Source: Halostella litorea (GTDB lineage: Archaea; Halobacteriota; Halobacteria; Halobacteriales; Natronoarchaeaceae). From it: a DNA stretch of 64,000 nucleotides. The stretch covers positions 42,877-106,876 of the forward strand of contig NZ_SJER01000006.1 in NCBI RefSeq assembly GCF_004785955.1, written 5' to 3'. The position numbers and the translations under genes are program-made. Positions 27,663-36,040 of this stretch are shown here, piece after piece; positions within the stretch are counted from its first letter, which is position 1; each line of letters begins with the position of its first letter. A model generated the notes under the pieces. It had not been told where the DNA came from, searched no databases, and saw nothing but the letters and a program-made list of their open reading frames with translations.

Positions 27663-28343
27663 TCACCACTGCTGGGGCTGTTGCGTGCCGCCCTGTCCCG
27701 GCTGCTGGAACTGCTGACCGGTCGGGGGCTGTTGCTGGTACTGCTTGCCCCCCTGTGGCTGTTGCATCCCGCCCATCTGGCCCTGCTGACCTATCTGGCC
27801 GCCCCCCGCGGCCGGCGCGGGCCGTTGGCCCTGCTGGAACTGCTCCTGTGCCTGGTGGAGTTGCTGCTGGACCTGCTGGATGAGCTGGGGTTCGCCGAAC
27901 GACTCGAGGAGCCGGTACGTGCTGTCTATCGCCCGGTCCACCACCGCCGCCGTCTCCTGACAGTGCGGGTTCCCGTGGCGCCGGATCTCCTGGAGGCCGT
28001 CCTCGGCGACGGAGGCGAACAGCATCGCCGCTTCCAGCCCGTACACGGAGTCGCGGGCGATCAGCCTGGCGTTCAGGTCGGCGAGGTCGCCGATGTCCTG
28101 ACAGACGCGGATGCAGGTCGCCATCCCCGGCCCCTGCTCTATCATCTGATCCACGCACCACTCCGTGACGTCCGTGACCTCCTCGAAGTCCTCGAGCGCG
28201 GTGCGGAGTTCGCCCGTCAGGTCGCTCTCGAAGTTCCGGCCGGTCTGCTGGAGCAGGTCGACCTGGTGGCCCTGCGTCCCCCCGCCTCGGTTCATCTGCT
28301 GTGTGCCCTGTGCGCCCGTCCGTGGCATCTGTTGTTGCGACAT
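27663..28343 (-). CDS. Four-helix protein resembling Csp/DUF326 with Gln/Gly-rich tail
   Basis: A 226-residue protein with three parts: a Gln/Gly-rich N-terminus, a helical core of about 110 residues, and a Gln/Gly/Pro tail of about 65 residues with repeated QGQ and QQP. The core (EWCVDQMIEQGPGMATCIRVC, then GDLADLNARLIARDS and HCQETAAVVDRAI) resembles the four-helix bundle of copper-storage proteins of DUF326, but only four core Cys remain, so metal storage is doubtful. Start 28343 is used; GTG/ATG alternatives exist a few codons upstream. Confidence 0.6.
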   Translation of the reverse strand: MSQQQMPRTGAQGTQQMNRGGGTQGHQVDLLQQTGRNFESDLTGELRTALEDFEEVTDVTEWCVDQMIEQGPGMATCIRVCQDIGDLADLNARLIARDSVYGLEAAMLFASVAEDGLQEIRRHGNPHCQETAAVVDRAIDSTYRLLESFGEPQLIQQVQQQLHQAQEQFQQGQRPAPAAGGGQIGQQGQMGGMQQPQGGKQYQQQPPTGQQFQQPGQGGTQQPQQW

Positions 28344-28567
28344 TGGTATCACTCCCGGTGTGGGATGTCGCCGCCGCGGGGCGGCCCCGCGAGGCGGCCC
28401 GAGCTACGCCGGTGTCGAGGATAAACCGGCGCGGTCGTTTCCACGGTTCCCGGCCGGTAACCGTAAGTTTCCGCCGTACGCCGCCGACCGCGGCCGATCC
28501 GCGGGGGGCGACGCCCGCGGCCCCCGACCGTTTCCCGCCGCCAAAGCGCGCCTTACCCGGGCCGCCG

Positions 28568-29110
28568 TCACCCGTCCCCCGCGAGGGCGGCGCGGAGGTC
28601 CGCCGTGATCGTCGACACCTTGCTCCGGTCGTACAGCGCCGCCGCGGGGTGGAAGGTCGGCCGGACCGTCCGGCCGTCGCGGTCGAACGCCCGTCCCCGG
28701 AGGTCGGTGATCGTCTCGTCCGTATCGAGGATCTCCCGTGCGGCGAAAGACCCCAGCGGGACGACCACGCCGGGGTCGACGCGGTCGATCTCGGCGTCCA
28801 GAACCGGTCGCCAGGCGTCGATCTCGTCGACGTGCGGGTCGCGGTTCCCGGGCGGGCGCACCTTCACGAGGTTCGTGACGTAGACGTCGTCCCGGTCGAC
28901 GCCGACCTCCGCGAGCATCCGGTCCAACTGCTGGCCGGCCTGCCCGACGAACGGCTCCCCCTGTGCCACCTCGTCGCCGCCTGGGGCCTCGCCGACGAGC
29001 ACGGCGTCGGCGTCGAACGACCCGCCGCCGGGGACGAACCGCTCGCGGTCGAACTGCCCGTCGGGGACGGCCGCGAGCGCGTCGGCGAACGCCTCGTCGA
29101 ACGACGTCAT
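28568..29110 (-). CDS. Uracil-DNA glycosylase family protein (type 4/5-like, no Fe-S cysteines)
   Basis: A 180-residue protein. The motif GEAPGGDEVAQGEPFVGQAG matches family 4 uracil-DNA glycosylases, and HPAAALY is their motif B. In the RPPGNRDP segment the two cysteines that bind the 4Fe-4S cluster are replaced by Val84 and Trp100. No Cys occurs anywhere in the protein, so no cluster can be bound. Deaminated-base repair is the family role; retention of activity is not certain. It overlaps the YHS-domain gene upstream by four bases. Confidence 0.82.
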   Translation of the reverse strand: MTSFDEAFADALAAVPDGQFDRERFVPGGGSFDADAVLVGEAPGGDEVAQGEPFVGQAGQQLDRMLAEVGVDRDDVYVTNLVKVRPPGNRDPHVDEIDAWRPVLDAEIDRVDPGVVVPLGSFAAREILDTDETITDLRGRAFDRDGRTVRPTFHPAAALYDRSKVSTITADLRAALAGDG

Positions 29111-29280
29111 CCGAACTCGTCCGGCGAGTCCTCGAAGCGCTGCTTGCAGTCCTCGCTGCAGAACTGGTACGTCTCGCCGTCGTGCTCGGCCGTCGCGGGC
29201 GCGAACTCCTCGTCCTCGTAATCGGTCTCCGCGGGGTTCCGGACCTCCACGTCCCGTCCGCAGACTGGGCACGTCTCCAT
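29107..29280 (-). CDS. YHS-domain metal-binding protein
   Basis: A 57-residue protein with CPVCGRDV at the start and the YHS-like end TYQFCSEDCKQRFEDSPDEF, the pattern of proteins that bind iron, copper or zinc. Its TGA overlaps the ATG of the uracil-glycosylase gene, so the two are co-translated. Confidence 0.78.
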   Translation of the reverse strand: METCPVCGRDVEVRNPAETDYEDEEFAPATAEHDGETYQFCSEDCKQRFEDSPDEFG

Positions 29281-29358
29281 GGGCGCGGTTCGACGGCCGC
29301 ACGGGAGAGTGTTTGGCCGGTCCCGGGACGGGGGTCGTCCGCGGCGCACGCTTGCCGG

Positions 29359-29937
29359 CTACCGCGTGGGGGCCTCGTCGGCGTCGACGACGGCGACGGC
29401 GTACCGGCCGGCCCCCGACGGCACCGCCGCGGTCACCGTCACCGTCCGCTGGTCGTTCCGGCCGAACTCGACGGGCGCGCCGGTCACCGACTTCAGTTCG
29501 TCGTCGCCGTCGTGGAACCGCAGGACCGGGACCGCCGCCCGCGGGTCGGCCTCGTTCAGCGCTGTCGCCTCGACGGTCACCTCCTCGTCCCGCAGGGCCG
29601 GGGGCACCGTGCCGGGGCCGGCGTCGTGACCGCGGACCGCCGTGTGCAACACGGTCAGGTGGCCGCTGGACCCGCTCAGCGAGTCGCGGTAGATGCCGAT
29701 CCGGTTCCGGGCGGCCGCGACGCTCCGCGCGGCGTCGCCGTCGAGTCGCTCCTCCAGCCGCAGGAGTTCGTTGTCGATCTCGTTCAGCAGGCTGTCGTGG
29801 GTCCCGCGTTCGCGTTCCGGGACCGCCTCCAGGCGTTCGATCACGGCCGCCACGTCGTCGTTCACGTCGCGGCCGGCCGCCCGTCGGGCGCGGCGCAGGT
29901 CGTCGCGGATGTCGAGTAGCGGCGGTAGGTCGGCCAT
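29359..29937 (-). CDS. Helical plus beta-sandwich hypothetical protein
   Basis: A 192-residue protein. The first 90 residues are helical, including NEIDNELLRLEERLDGDAAR, and the C-terminal half (LTVLHTAVRG to RYAVAVVDADEAPTR) has alternating strand-like segments such as VTVEATALNEADPRAAVPVLRF. It looks like a coiled-coil/beta-sandwich. No known function. Confidence 0.65.
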   Translation of the reverse strand: MADLPPLLDIRDDLRRARRAAGRDVNDDVAAVIERLEAVPERERGTHDSLLNEIDNELLRLEERLDGDAARSVAAARNRIGIYRDSLSGSSGHLTVLHTAVRGHDAGPGTVPPALRDEEVTVEATALNEADPRAAVPVLRFHDGDDELKSVTGAPVEFGRNDQRTVTVTAAVPSGAGRYAVAVVDADEAPTR

Positions 29938-30044
29938 GGACGCGGTTCCACGCCGCGCGGCATGGGTCTAGGGGCGGCCGGCGACCGCCGTCGCCGACGG
30001 CTGCCGGAAGCTACGCCCCTCCGTCGCCGGCGTCGCCTCGCGGG

Positions 30045-30224
30045 TCAGTCCGACTCGTCCTCGTCCTCATCGTCGTCGGACTTCGTCTCGACCGCGTCCT
30101 CGCGGCGCTCGGTCTGCTCGACGGCGTCGATATCCTGGTCGCCGCCGCCGTACTGGTTCACGTCCTGTTCCTCGGCCTCGTCGTCCCCGTCGCCGCCGTT
30201 CGACTCGTCTCCATCGTCGCTCAT
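30045..30224 (-). CDS. Small highly acidic protein
   Basis: A 59-residue ORF rich in Asp, Glu and Gly, with NQYGGGDQDIDAVEQTERR in the middle and a KSDDDEDEDESD end. It is flanked by intergenic DNA and the coding pattern fits a haloarchaeal disordered protein. It could be a chance ORF because acidic codons are common here. Confidence 0.45.
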   Translation of the reverse strand: MSDDGDESNGGDGDDEAEEQDVNQYGGGDQDIDAVEQTERREDAVETKSDDDEDEDESD

Positions 30225-30493
30225 GGTCCGGCCGGGCTACGACGGCAAGCGGCATAAACGCGGAGCACGGGCCGAGCGCCGTTCGCAGTTCCCCGTCCCG
30301 CTAACGTCCCCTTAGCTCGTGGCCGACGACGCACCGAGCGGGGGCACCGCCGCCCGGAAACGGCCCCGCTGCCCCGCCGGCTGACGGTAACGCCGCCTTT
30401 CGGGGGTGCCGGGATCGACCCGATCACGGGCCGTGCCGGTCCCACGACCCGGCGACGGCCCGGCTTTATTGCCCTCGGCGACGTCGTTCGTCC

Positions 30494-31039
30494 ATGGTCG
30501 AACTCAGCGACCACGTCGTCGGCGAGTTCGGACACCGCGGCGACTCCCTGCTCGTCGACGAGTTCCTCTCGCTCATCGAGCGTCACCACCCCACCGACGG
30601 CCCGGGCGTCGACCGGTCGGTCGTCGAGGCGTACGCGGCCACGCTCGACGAACGGGGCGTGAGCCAGCTCGACGGCGACGTGATACTGGAGCGGGTCGAG
30701 TCCAAGCGCACGGACAGTGGGACGTGGGTGGACGACGACGCGATTTACGACATCGGCGACGGGCGCGTGAGCACGTTCCCCGCCGCATGGCACGACCGGC
30801 TCGGCGGGTCGACCGACGTCGTCGCGTTCGTCGAGTTCCTCACCGACCGGGAGGCGTCGATCGGACAGGGCGGGGCCGGGGCCGGCGTCCCCGAGGAACT
30901 CCTGCTCGACGTCGTGGCCGTCGTCGGCGGGCTCGACCGCGAGGACGCGAAGGCGAAACTGGAGGAACTGCGGCGGTCTGGCCCGCTCGCCGAGGACGCC
31001 GACCAGCACCCGAACGCCCGGGTCCGGCTGGAGGAGTGA
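30494..31039 (+). CDS. Conserved hypothetical protein
   Basis: A 181-residue acidic, mostly helical protein that starts VELSDHVVGEFGHRGDSLLVDEFLSLIERHH. The C-terminal DVVAVVGGLDREDAKAKLEELRRSG resembles a helix-turn-helix or UBA-like helical end. A TTTATT box lies 26 bases before the ATG. Function unknown; it precedes rdfA by 45 bases and could share a transcript. Confidence 0.65.
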   Translation: MVELSDHVVGEFGHRGDSLLVDEFLSLIERHHPTDGPGVDRSVVEAYAATLDERGVSQLDGDVILERVESKRTDSGTWVDDDAIYDIGDGRVSTFPAAWHDRLGGSTDVVAFVEFLTDREASIGQGGAGAGVPEELLLDVVAVVGGLDREDAKAKLEELRRSGPLAEDADQHPNARVRLEE

Positions 31040-31084
31040 CGCGGGAGGGAAGATTTAAGCGAATGAGATACCTTCCGATAAACG

Positions 31085-31693
31085 ATGAGTAGGACCGAGA
31101 CGGTGACGGTCGACTGTAACTGCAAGGTCGGCCGGGTCGCGGACCGGTACGGGCTGCCGGAGCTACACGAGGAACTCGCCGAGCGGTGGGGCGAGATGAG
31201 CCTCCGCGACCTGGAGCAGTACGTCAACGAGCGGCTGCTCGGCGCGGCGATGCGGGACGCGGGGATGGAACTGCTCGACGGCGAGGTCGAGAACTTCTAC
31301 GACCTGCTGGTCGGCGACGACACCAGCGAGGGCGTCCGCGTCGAGGCCCGGAAGCGCCTCGAACGCGCGGACGTCGACGTCGAGGGCGTCAAGGACGACT
31401 TCGTCTCCCACCAGTCGGTGCACACGCACCTCCGGGACTGCCTCGACACGACCTACGAGGACCAGCGCGACGACGAGGACCGGATCGAGTCGGCGGAGGA
31501 CACCGTGTTCGCGCTCCAGAACCGGACCGCCGCGGTCACCGACGGAACCCTCGCACAGCTCCGGGACGCCGACGCCGTCGCGCTCGGCGAGTTCGACGTG
31601 TTCGTCGACGTGAACGTGACGTGTCGCGAGTGCGGGCGCAACCTCGACGTCGCGACGCTTCTGGACCGTGGCGGCTGCGAATGTCAGCAGTAG
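31085..31693 (+). CDS. rdfA: Rod-determining factor RdfA
   Basis: A 202-residue protein that matches RdfA of haloarchaea, a factor needed for the rod cell shape in Haloferax. The N-terminal block is CNCKVGRVADRYGLPELHEELAERW and the next conserved segment is RDLEQYVNERLLGAAMRDAGM. The end has VTCRECGRNLDVATLLDRGGCEC, a possible zinc site with four Cys. The match is at family level; the shape role is inferred from the Haloferax gene. Confidence 0.8.
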   Translation: MSRTETVTVDCNCKVGRVADRYGLPELHEELAERWGEMSLRDLEQYVNERLLGAAMRDAGMELLDGEVENFYDLLVGDDTSEGVRVEARKRLERADVDVEGVKDDFVSHQSVHTHLRDCLDTTYEDQRDDEDRIESAEDTVFALQNRTAAVTDGTLAQLRDADAVALGEFDVFVDVNVTCRECGRNLDVATLLDRGGCECQQ

Positions 31694-31875
31694 ATTACAC
31701 CTATAGAGATGTAAGTAGCCGGCGACCGGGCGGCCCGTCGGACAACGCGGGAGAACGGGCTTCGAGTTGAACGGCCGTTGCGGGCTCGGCTCGGCCCCGC
31801 AGACAGGAAAAACACGCTGAGAGCGCGGCGAGCGGCGCGGTTCCGGGCGTTGATGAACTGGCGGTCGATTTCCCG

Positions 31876-32190
31876 TTACGGCCGGACGACGATCTCGCCG
31901 TCCGCGTAGATGGTAACGTGGTAGTCGTCGACGACGAGTTCGAGTCGGCCGCTGTCGTCCCGCGGGTTCCCGGTGCGGGGTTCGAACAGCCCGTCGAGCG
32001 CGTCCGGGTCGACGTACGAGTCGAGCGGCTCCATCTCCCGCGGGTCGGTGTCGTCGATCTCGGACAGGGCCGACACCACCGTGACGCTCAGGGAGCCCTC
32101 CGACGACCAGTCGTGGACGGCGTAGTAGGCGTTCGCTTCGGGGTCGTAGGTGACGCCGTCGTCGGACCGCACGAGTTCCGTCCCGGTCAT
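31876..32190 (-). CDS. HalOD1 output-domain protein
   Basis: A 104-residue protein (ATG 32190; a GTG at 32259 would add 23). YDPEANAYYAVHDWSSEGSLSVTVVSALSEIDDTDP and VDPDALDGLF are HalOD1 signatures; the C-terminal beta part follows with LVVDDYHVTIYADGEIVV. It is a paralogue of the one at 22995. Role in signalling is inferred from other HalOD1 proteins. Confidence 0.72.
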   Translation of the reverse strand: MTGTELVRSDDGVTYDPEANAYYAVHDWSSEGSLSVTVVSALSEIDDTDPREMEPLDSYVDPDALDGLFEPRTGNPRDDSGRLELVVDDYHVTIYADGEIVVRP

Positions 32191-32313
32191 CTCGACCCCG
32201 GTTCCATCGGCCCACTCAACCGCGCGACCAGTGTACGAGTCGACATTACCGACCGGCACGGCATCCGGCTACTAAAGTGTCGGGGCCGTGGCAGAAACGC
32301 CCGGTTCGGTCGG

Positions 32314-32688
32314 TTACCGCTCCAGTTCCGCGGCGCGGTCGAGGAACGGTTCGACGAACGCGTCGCCCTCGTACTCGACGCGGCGCTCCGAGCGGGAGTA
32401 GTCCACCACGTCCGCGTCGGCGAGTTTCGGGAGGTGGACCTGCCCGAGCGAGACGGCGACCCGCTCGCGGCGCTCCGCCGGGTCCGCGGCCGGCGCGGAC
32501 TCCTCGGCGACGAGGGCGTCGGCGAGGTCGGAGAGGGACATCGGGTCGTCCCGGTCGCGCAGGCGGTACAGGGCGCGGCGTCGCCGCTCGACCGACAGGA
32601 GGTCGAAGGCCGCGTCGAGCGCCGCCGAGGGGTCGGGGTCGCCGCCGATCGCCGTACCATCGTTTCGGGCCGTACAGTCGTCAACCAT
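32314..32688 (-). CDS. Winged-helix protein of the DUF7344 type
   Basis: A 124-residue protein with a haloarchaeal wHTH: AFDLLSVERRRRALYRLRDRD, LSDLADAL, LGQVHLPKLADADVVDYSR. This order is the DUF7344 family, a regulator group. It shares the motif with the protein at 35218. Target unknown. Confidence 0.75.
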   Translation of the reverse strand: MVDDCTARNDGTAIGGDPDPSAALDAAFDLLSVERRRRALYRLRDRDDPMSLSDLADALVAEESAPAADPAERRERVAVSLGQVHLPKLADADVVDYSRSERRVEYEGDAFVEPFLDRAAELER

Positions 32689-32898
32689 CTGGGAACGAAC
32701 GGCACAGCCACCGGGATAAGTATAGTCACGTTACGGACCGGTACACGGCGTTTACGGGCCCCCGGAACGGCGGTGGGGAGCCGGGAAGCGGCCGCTCACC
32801 CCGGTCGGCGTCCGTCTCGGCTGGCGACCGCGTCGGGGACTCCGTCGCGAGCCGTAGCTGTCGGTTACTTAAGTCGGCCGCCGTGGTACGTCGCCGGG

Positions 32899-33336
32899 AT
32901 GGTCGGGGACCACGGCCGGGACGGTACCGCCCGGCACCGGCGGTTCGGTGACGCGTACGCCGCGGCGCTGGCGGGCTGTCTCGTCAGTTCGACCCTGACG
33001 TTCGCCTACGTCGGCGGCCCGGCGCGCGAACTCAACCCGGTGTTGCGGGCCGTCATCGGCGTCGTCGGGCTCGAGGCGATGGTCCTGCTCCGGGTCGCCG
33101 TCGCCGCGGTCGGCTACTGGGCGTACTTCCTCCTCGCTCAGGTGTCCGAGGCGGGGCGGGCGGCCGCGGCGCTCGGGTGGCTGACGGCGCTCGTGTACGT
33201 GGGCGACGGCCTCCACGACGTCCGGGTCGCAGTCGCGGCGGGGCCGCCCGAACCGAGCGTGGCCGCCGTCGGGGGGCTGTTGCTGGCGGCCGCTGCCACG
33301 GTCGGCGTCGCGTTCCGGCCGCCGTCGGTCGTCTAG
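32899..33336 (+). CDS. Membrane protein with DUF5658-like layout
   Basis: A 145-residue protein with about four hydrophobic segments, including DAYAAALAGCLVSSTLTFAYVG, VGLEAMVLLRVAVAAVGYW, AALGWLTALVYVGDGL and VGGLLLAAAATVGVAF. The N-terminus is charged. The short loop containing ELNPVLRAVIGVVG resembles DUF5658 proteins. Function unknown. Confidence 0.6.
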   Translation: MVGDHGRDGTARHRRFGDAYAAALAGCLVSSTLTFAYVGGPARELNPVLRAVIGVVGLEAMVLLRVAVAAVGYWAYFLLAQVSEAGRAAAALGWLTALVYVGDGLHDVRVAVAAGPPEPSVAAVGGLLLAAAATVGVAFRPPSVV

Positions 33337-33450
33337 GCGGACTATTACAATGCGTACGACGGGCGTTCGATCGGGAACGACGTACAGCCGTATGCAACAC
33401 ACACTGCTCTTCACCCGCCCGCACCGCACCGCGCGGCGCGCGCCGCGACG

Positions 33451-34581
33451 ATGACGACCGTCGTCGCGAACGCGCGGATAGTGACGCCGACCGCCGTCGA
33501 GCGCGGGAGCGTCGTCGTCGAGGACGACCGGATCGCCGCCGTCGCCCCCGACGACCCGCCGGCCGACCCGGACCGGCGGGTCGACGCGGAGGGGCGATAT
33601 CTCCTGCCCGGGCTGGTCGACCTCCACGGCGACGACGTGGAGCGCCACGTCTTCCCGCGCCCCGAGGCGCGCGTCCCGACGGCCGACGCGCTGGCCGCCT
33701 GCGACAGGGCGACCCTCGCCGCCGGGATTACGACGAAGTTCCACGCCGTGGCGTTCGAGGAGACGCCGGACGAGAACCGGTCGCTCCACCTCGCGCGGGA
33801 ACTCCGGGACGGGATCGCCGACGCGGACCTGCTGGGCCGGCACCGCTGTCACGCGCGCTGCGAGGTGAGCGACGGGGACTGCGTCGACGCCGTCGTGCGC
33901 GCCGTCGACGCGGGCGACGTGTCGCTCGTCTCGCTGATGAACCACGCGCCGGGCGGGGCGCAGTTCGCCGACGTCGACTCGTTCGAGCGCCGGTACGCGG
34001 ACGGGAGCGGCGCGGTCGACTGGGACGTCGAGGCGTTCGCCGCCCGGCGCGACTGTAGCGAGGCCGTGCTCCGCGAGCGGGCCAGGCGGGTGATCGCGCA
34101 CGCGCGGGCGGCCGGCGTCCCGGTGGCGTCCCACGACGACGAGGACCCCGCCGGCGTCGAGCGCATGCACGGGGACGGCGCGGCGATAAGCGAGTTCCCC
34201 ACGACGGCGGCCGCCGCCGAGCGCGCCGCCGAACTCGGGATGACGACCGCGATGGGCGCGCCGAACCTCGTCCGGGGCGGGAGCCTCTGGGACAACCTCG
34301 ACGCGGCGACTGCGGCCGCGGCGGGCACGCTCGACGTGCTGTGTAGCGACTACCGGCCGGAGTCGCTGGTCGCCGCGCCGTTCGTCGAGACGGGCGAACC
34401 GCTCCCGGAGCGCGTGGCCCGCGCGACGAGCGCGCCGGCGGACACGGTCGGACTCGACGACAGGGGACGTATCGAGCGCGGGAAACTGGCTGACCTCGTC
34501 GTTGTCGACCCGTCGCCCCGGCCGACGGTCCGGCGGGTGTTCGTCGGCGGACGGGAAGTGTATCGCATCGGGAGCCGGTGA
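33451..34581 (+). CDS. phnM: Alpha-D-ribose 1-methylphosphonate 5-triphosphate diphosphatase (PhnM)
   Basis: A 376-residue amidohydrolase-fold enzyme. The metal-binding segment is VDLHGDDVERH, followed by ITTKFHAV, RHRCHARCE, ASHDDEDP and CSDYRPESL, all characteristic of PhnM. In the phosphonate pathway PhnM removes pyrophosphate from the ribosylated triphosphate before C-P lyase. No other phn genes are next to it, so the gene stands alone here. Confidence 0.87.
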   Translation: MTTVVANARIVTPTAVERGSVVVEDDRIAAVAPDDPPADPDRRVDAEGRYLLPGLVDLHGDDVERHVFPRPEARVPTADALAACDRATLAAGITTKFHAVAFEETPDENRSLHLARELRDGIADADLLGRHRCHARCEVSDGDCVDAVVRAVDAGDVSLVSLMNHAPGGAQFADVDSFERRYADGSGAVDWDVEAFAARRDCSEAVLRERARRVIAHARAAGVPVASHDDEDPAGVERMHGDGAAISEFPTTAAAAERAAELGMTTAMGAPNLVRGGSLWDNLDAATAAAAGTLDVLCSDYRPESLVAAPFVETGEPLPERVARATSAPADTVGLDDRGRIERGKLADLVVVDPSPRPTVRRVFVGGREVYRIGSR

Positions 34582-35217
34582 CGGCGGCGAAAGTATCCCC
34601 TAACTGGACGTTACGACATGAAACCAGGCAGAACAGTAACGTCGTTTTATTCCTATCTCGTCCGATGGATCGCCTGCTGGTGGCGGGCGACGAACCGGCG
34701 GGAGTCGAGGCGACCGGGCCGTGGACGCGACCCGCGACGGGCTCCGCCGCGCCGGCCGGGGACCGGCGACGCCGGCCGCGACAGGGGGACGCGGCCGGCC
34801 CGGAACCGCCACCAGCCCGGGGACCGGTATAAAGGGCGGGAGCGTCGACGGCGACGTTGACCGCGCCGACGGGCGGAACTCGACGCTCGACTGCTTCGTG
34901 TACGTGTTTCGGGTGGGAAAATAGCTAGACGGAGGCCCGTACCGACCGCAAGCCACACCTACCTTCGGCGCAGGTTCGGCCTGCGAAACCTGTAACTCAC
35001 ACCACATGTATAATTATATATTAGTTAACTTTATACAATCCGGTGTCATCTATTGCGTTGAATCGACACAACGAATAGCACGGGGCCCCAGGGGGGTGGG
35101 GTGCCGACACAAACCGCCGCAACACCGTACACGCATGTCACGAACTGGGGAAGCCGATAGCCGGGGAGAACCGACGAACAACGACCGGACCGGGGAGGGC
35201 GACGAGGTGATCGGGTC
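34582..35217. promoter_or_regulatory. Long intergenic region with strong AT-rich promoter and hairpin
   Basis: The first 400 bases show no convincing gene. At 35008-35038 the sequence is unusually AT-rich (TATAATTATATATTAG, then TTTATACAAT), which fits a promoter. At 35050-35078 CTATTGCGTTG faces CAACGAATAG, an inverted repeat with one bulged base. A 28-codon ORF starting ATG 35135 overlaps the following gene start by GTGA. These suggest a regulated promoter for the downstream regulator. Confidence 0.5.
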
Positions 35218-35221
35218 GTGA
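35135..35221 (+). CDS. Possible 28-residue leader or upstream ORF
   Basis: A short ORF reads MSRTGEADSRGEPTNND and so on, ending in a TGA that overlaps the GTG start of the DUF7344 protein. It may be a translation-coupled leader, or an N-terminal extension separated by a frameshift. It lacks recognisable domains. Confidence 0.3.
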   Translation: MSRTGEADSRGEPTNNDRTGEGDEVIGS

Positions 35222-35811
35222 GCGTTCCGCAGTCCGTCGAGGAGGGCGGCGAGATCGACGGGGAGACACAGGGGGACGCGGTGCCCGACGACGGGCAACC
35301 CGACGTTTCGGAGTCGGAGCCCGAACTGTCGCTGGACGTGATGTTCGAGATCCTGAAAAACGAGCGCCGCCGCTTCGTCCTGAAGTACTTCGAGGACCAC
35401 GAGGGGCCGGTCGCGCTCGGCGACCTGGCCGAACACGTCGCCGCCAAGGAGAACGGCAAGCCCGAGCGCGAACTGACGTCCGGCGAGCGAAAACGCGTGT
35501 ACGTCGGTCTCTACCAGTGTCACCTCCCCAAGATGGACGACGCCGGCATCGTCGAGTTCAACCGGAACCGCGGCCGGATCGAACTTGGCGAGAACGCCGA
35601 CCTGCTGACGGAGTACTTGGAGACCGAGGAGACCGAGGAACGGCCGTGGCCGCAGTACTACCTCGGCATCGCGGCCGGCGGCGGGACGCTGTTCGGACTC
35701 GGCCAGTTCGGCCTCTACCCGGTGCCCTGGATGACGACGGTGGTCGCCGCCTGCGTCATCGTCGCCTTTGCCGCCTGCGCGCTGGTCCACGACCGCTTGG
35801 CGGGCGAGTAG
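35218..35811 (+). CDS. DUF7344-type winged-helix protein with two membrane helices
   Basis: A 197-residue protein. An acidic N-terminal tail comes first; then a wHTH (LDVMFEILKNERRRFVLKYFEDH, ALGDLAEHVAAKENGK, ERKRVYVGLYQCHLPKMDDA) and two hydrophobic helices (YLGIAAGGGTLFGLGQFGL, PWMTTVVAACVIVAFAACALV). It is thus a membrane-tethered transcription regulator or sensor. The GTG start overlaps a short upstream ORF. It lies just upstream of glmS. Target unknown. Confidence 0.8.
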   Translation: MSVPQSVEEGGEIDGETQGDAVPDDGQPDVSESEPELSLDVMFEILKNERRRFVLKYFEDHEGPVALGDLAEHVAAKENGKPERELTSGERKRVYVGLYQCHLPKMDDAGIVEFNRNRGRIELGENADLLTEYLETEETEERPWPQYYLGIAAGGGTLFGLGQFGLYPVPWMTTVVAACVIVAFAACALVHDRLAGE

Positions 35812-35881
35812 CGTCGCCCTCCGTTTCTGCAGCGACCTCCTACGGCCGATAAGCACCTTCTGAAGCCGCGCAAATACGTCA

Positions 35882-35890
35882 ATAACAAAG
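35882..35890 (+). promoter_or_regulatory. ATAACAAAG box ahead of glmS
   Basis: The nine-base element ATAACAAAG matches the box found before seven units of the polysaccharide island. It is about 159 bases upstream of the glmS ATG, so a longer leader would be needed. Confidence 0.4.
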
Positions 35891-36040
35891 GGTTCCCCCG
35901 GGCAACCCCGTGTTACTACGTGACACTTCGGCCAGTAAGGCCGGACGAACAGCACGGGTAACCGATATGATAGACCAAACGGACCACGGGGGAGTCGTCG
36001 GCAGCCGCGCCGCGGCCACGCCCCACGAACACGAACAGCG

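Noticed and set aside
34578..34832. Plus-strand ORF after phnM
   Set aside because: The composition is Pro/Arg-rich with no recognisable motif, so it is taken as chance in high-GC DNA.
34974..34995. Hairpin CAGGTTCGG...CGAAACCTG considered as part of a tRNA or terminator
   Set aside because: It lacks acceptor and anticodon stems of a tRNA, and no poly-T follows.
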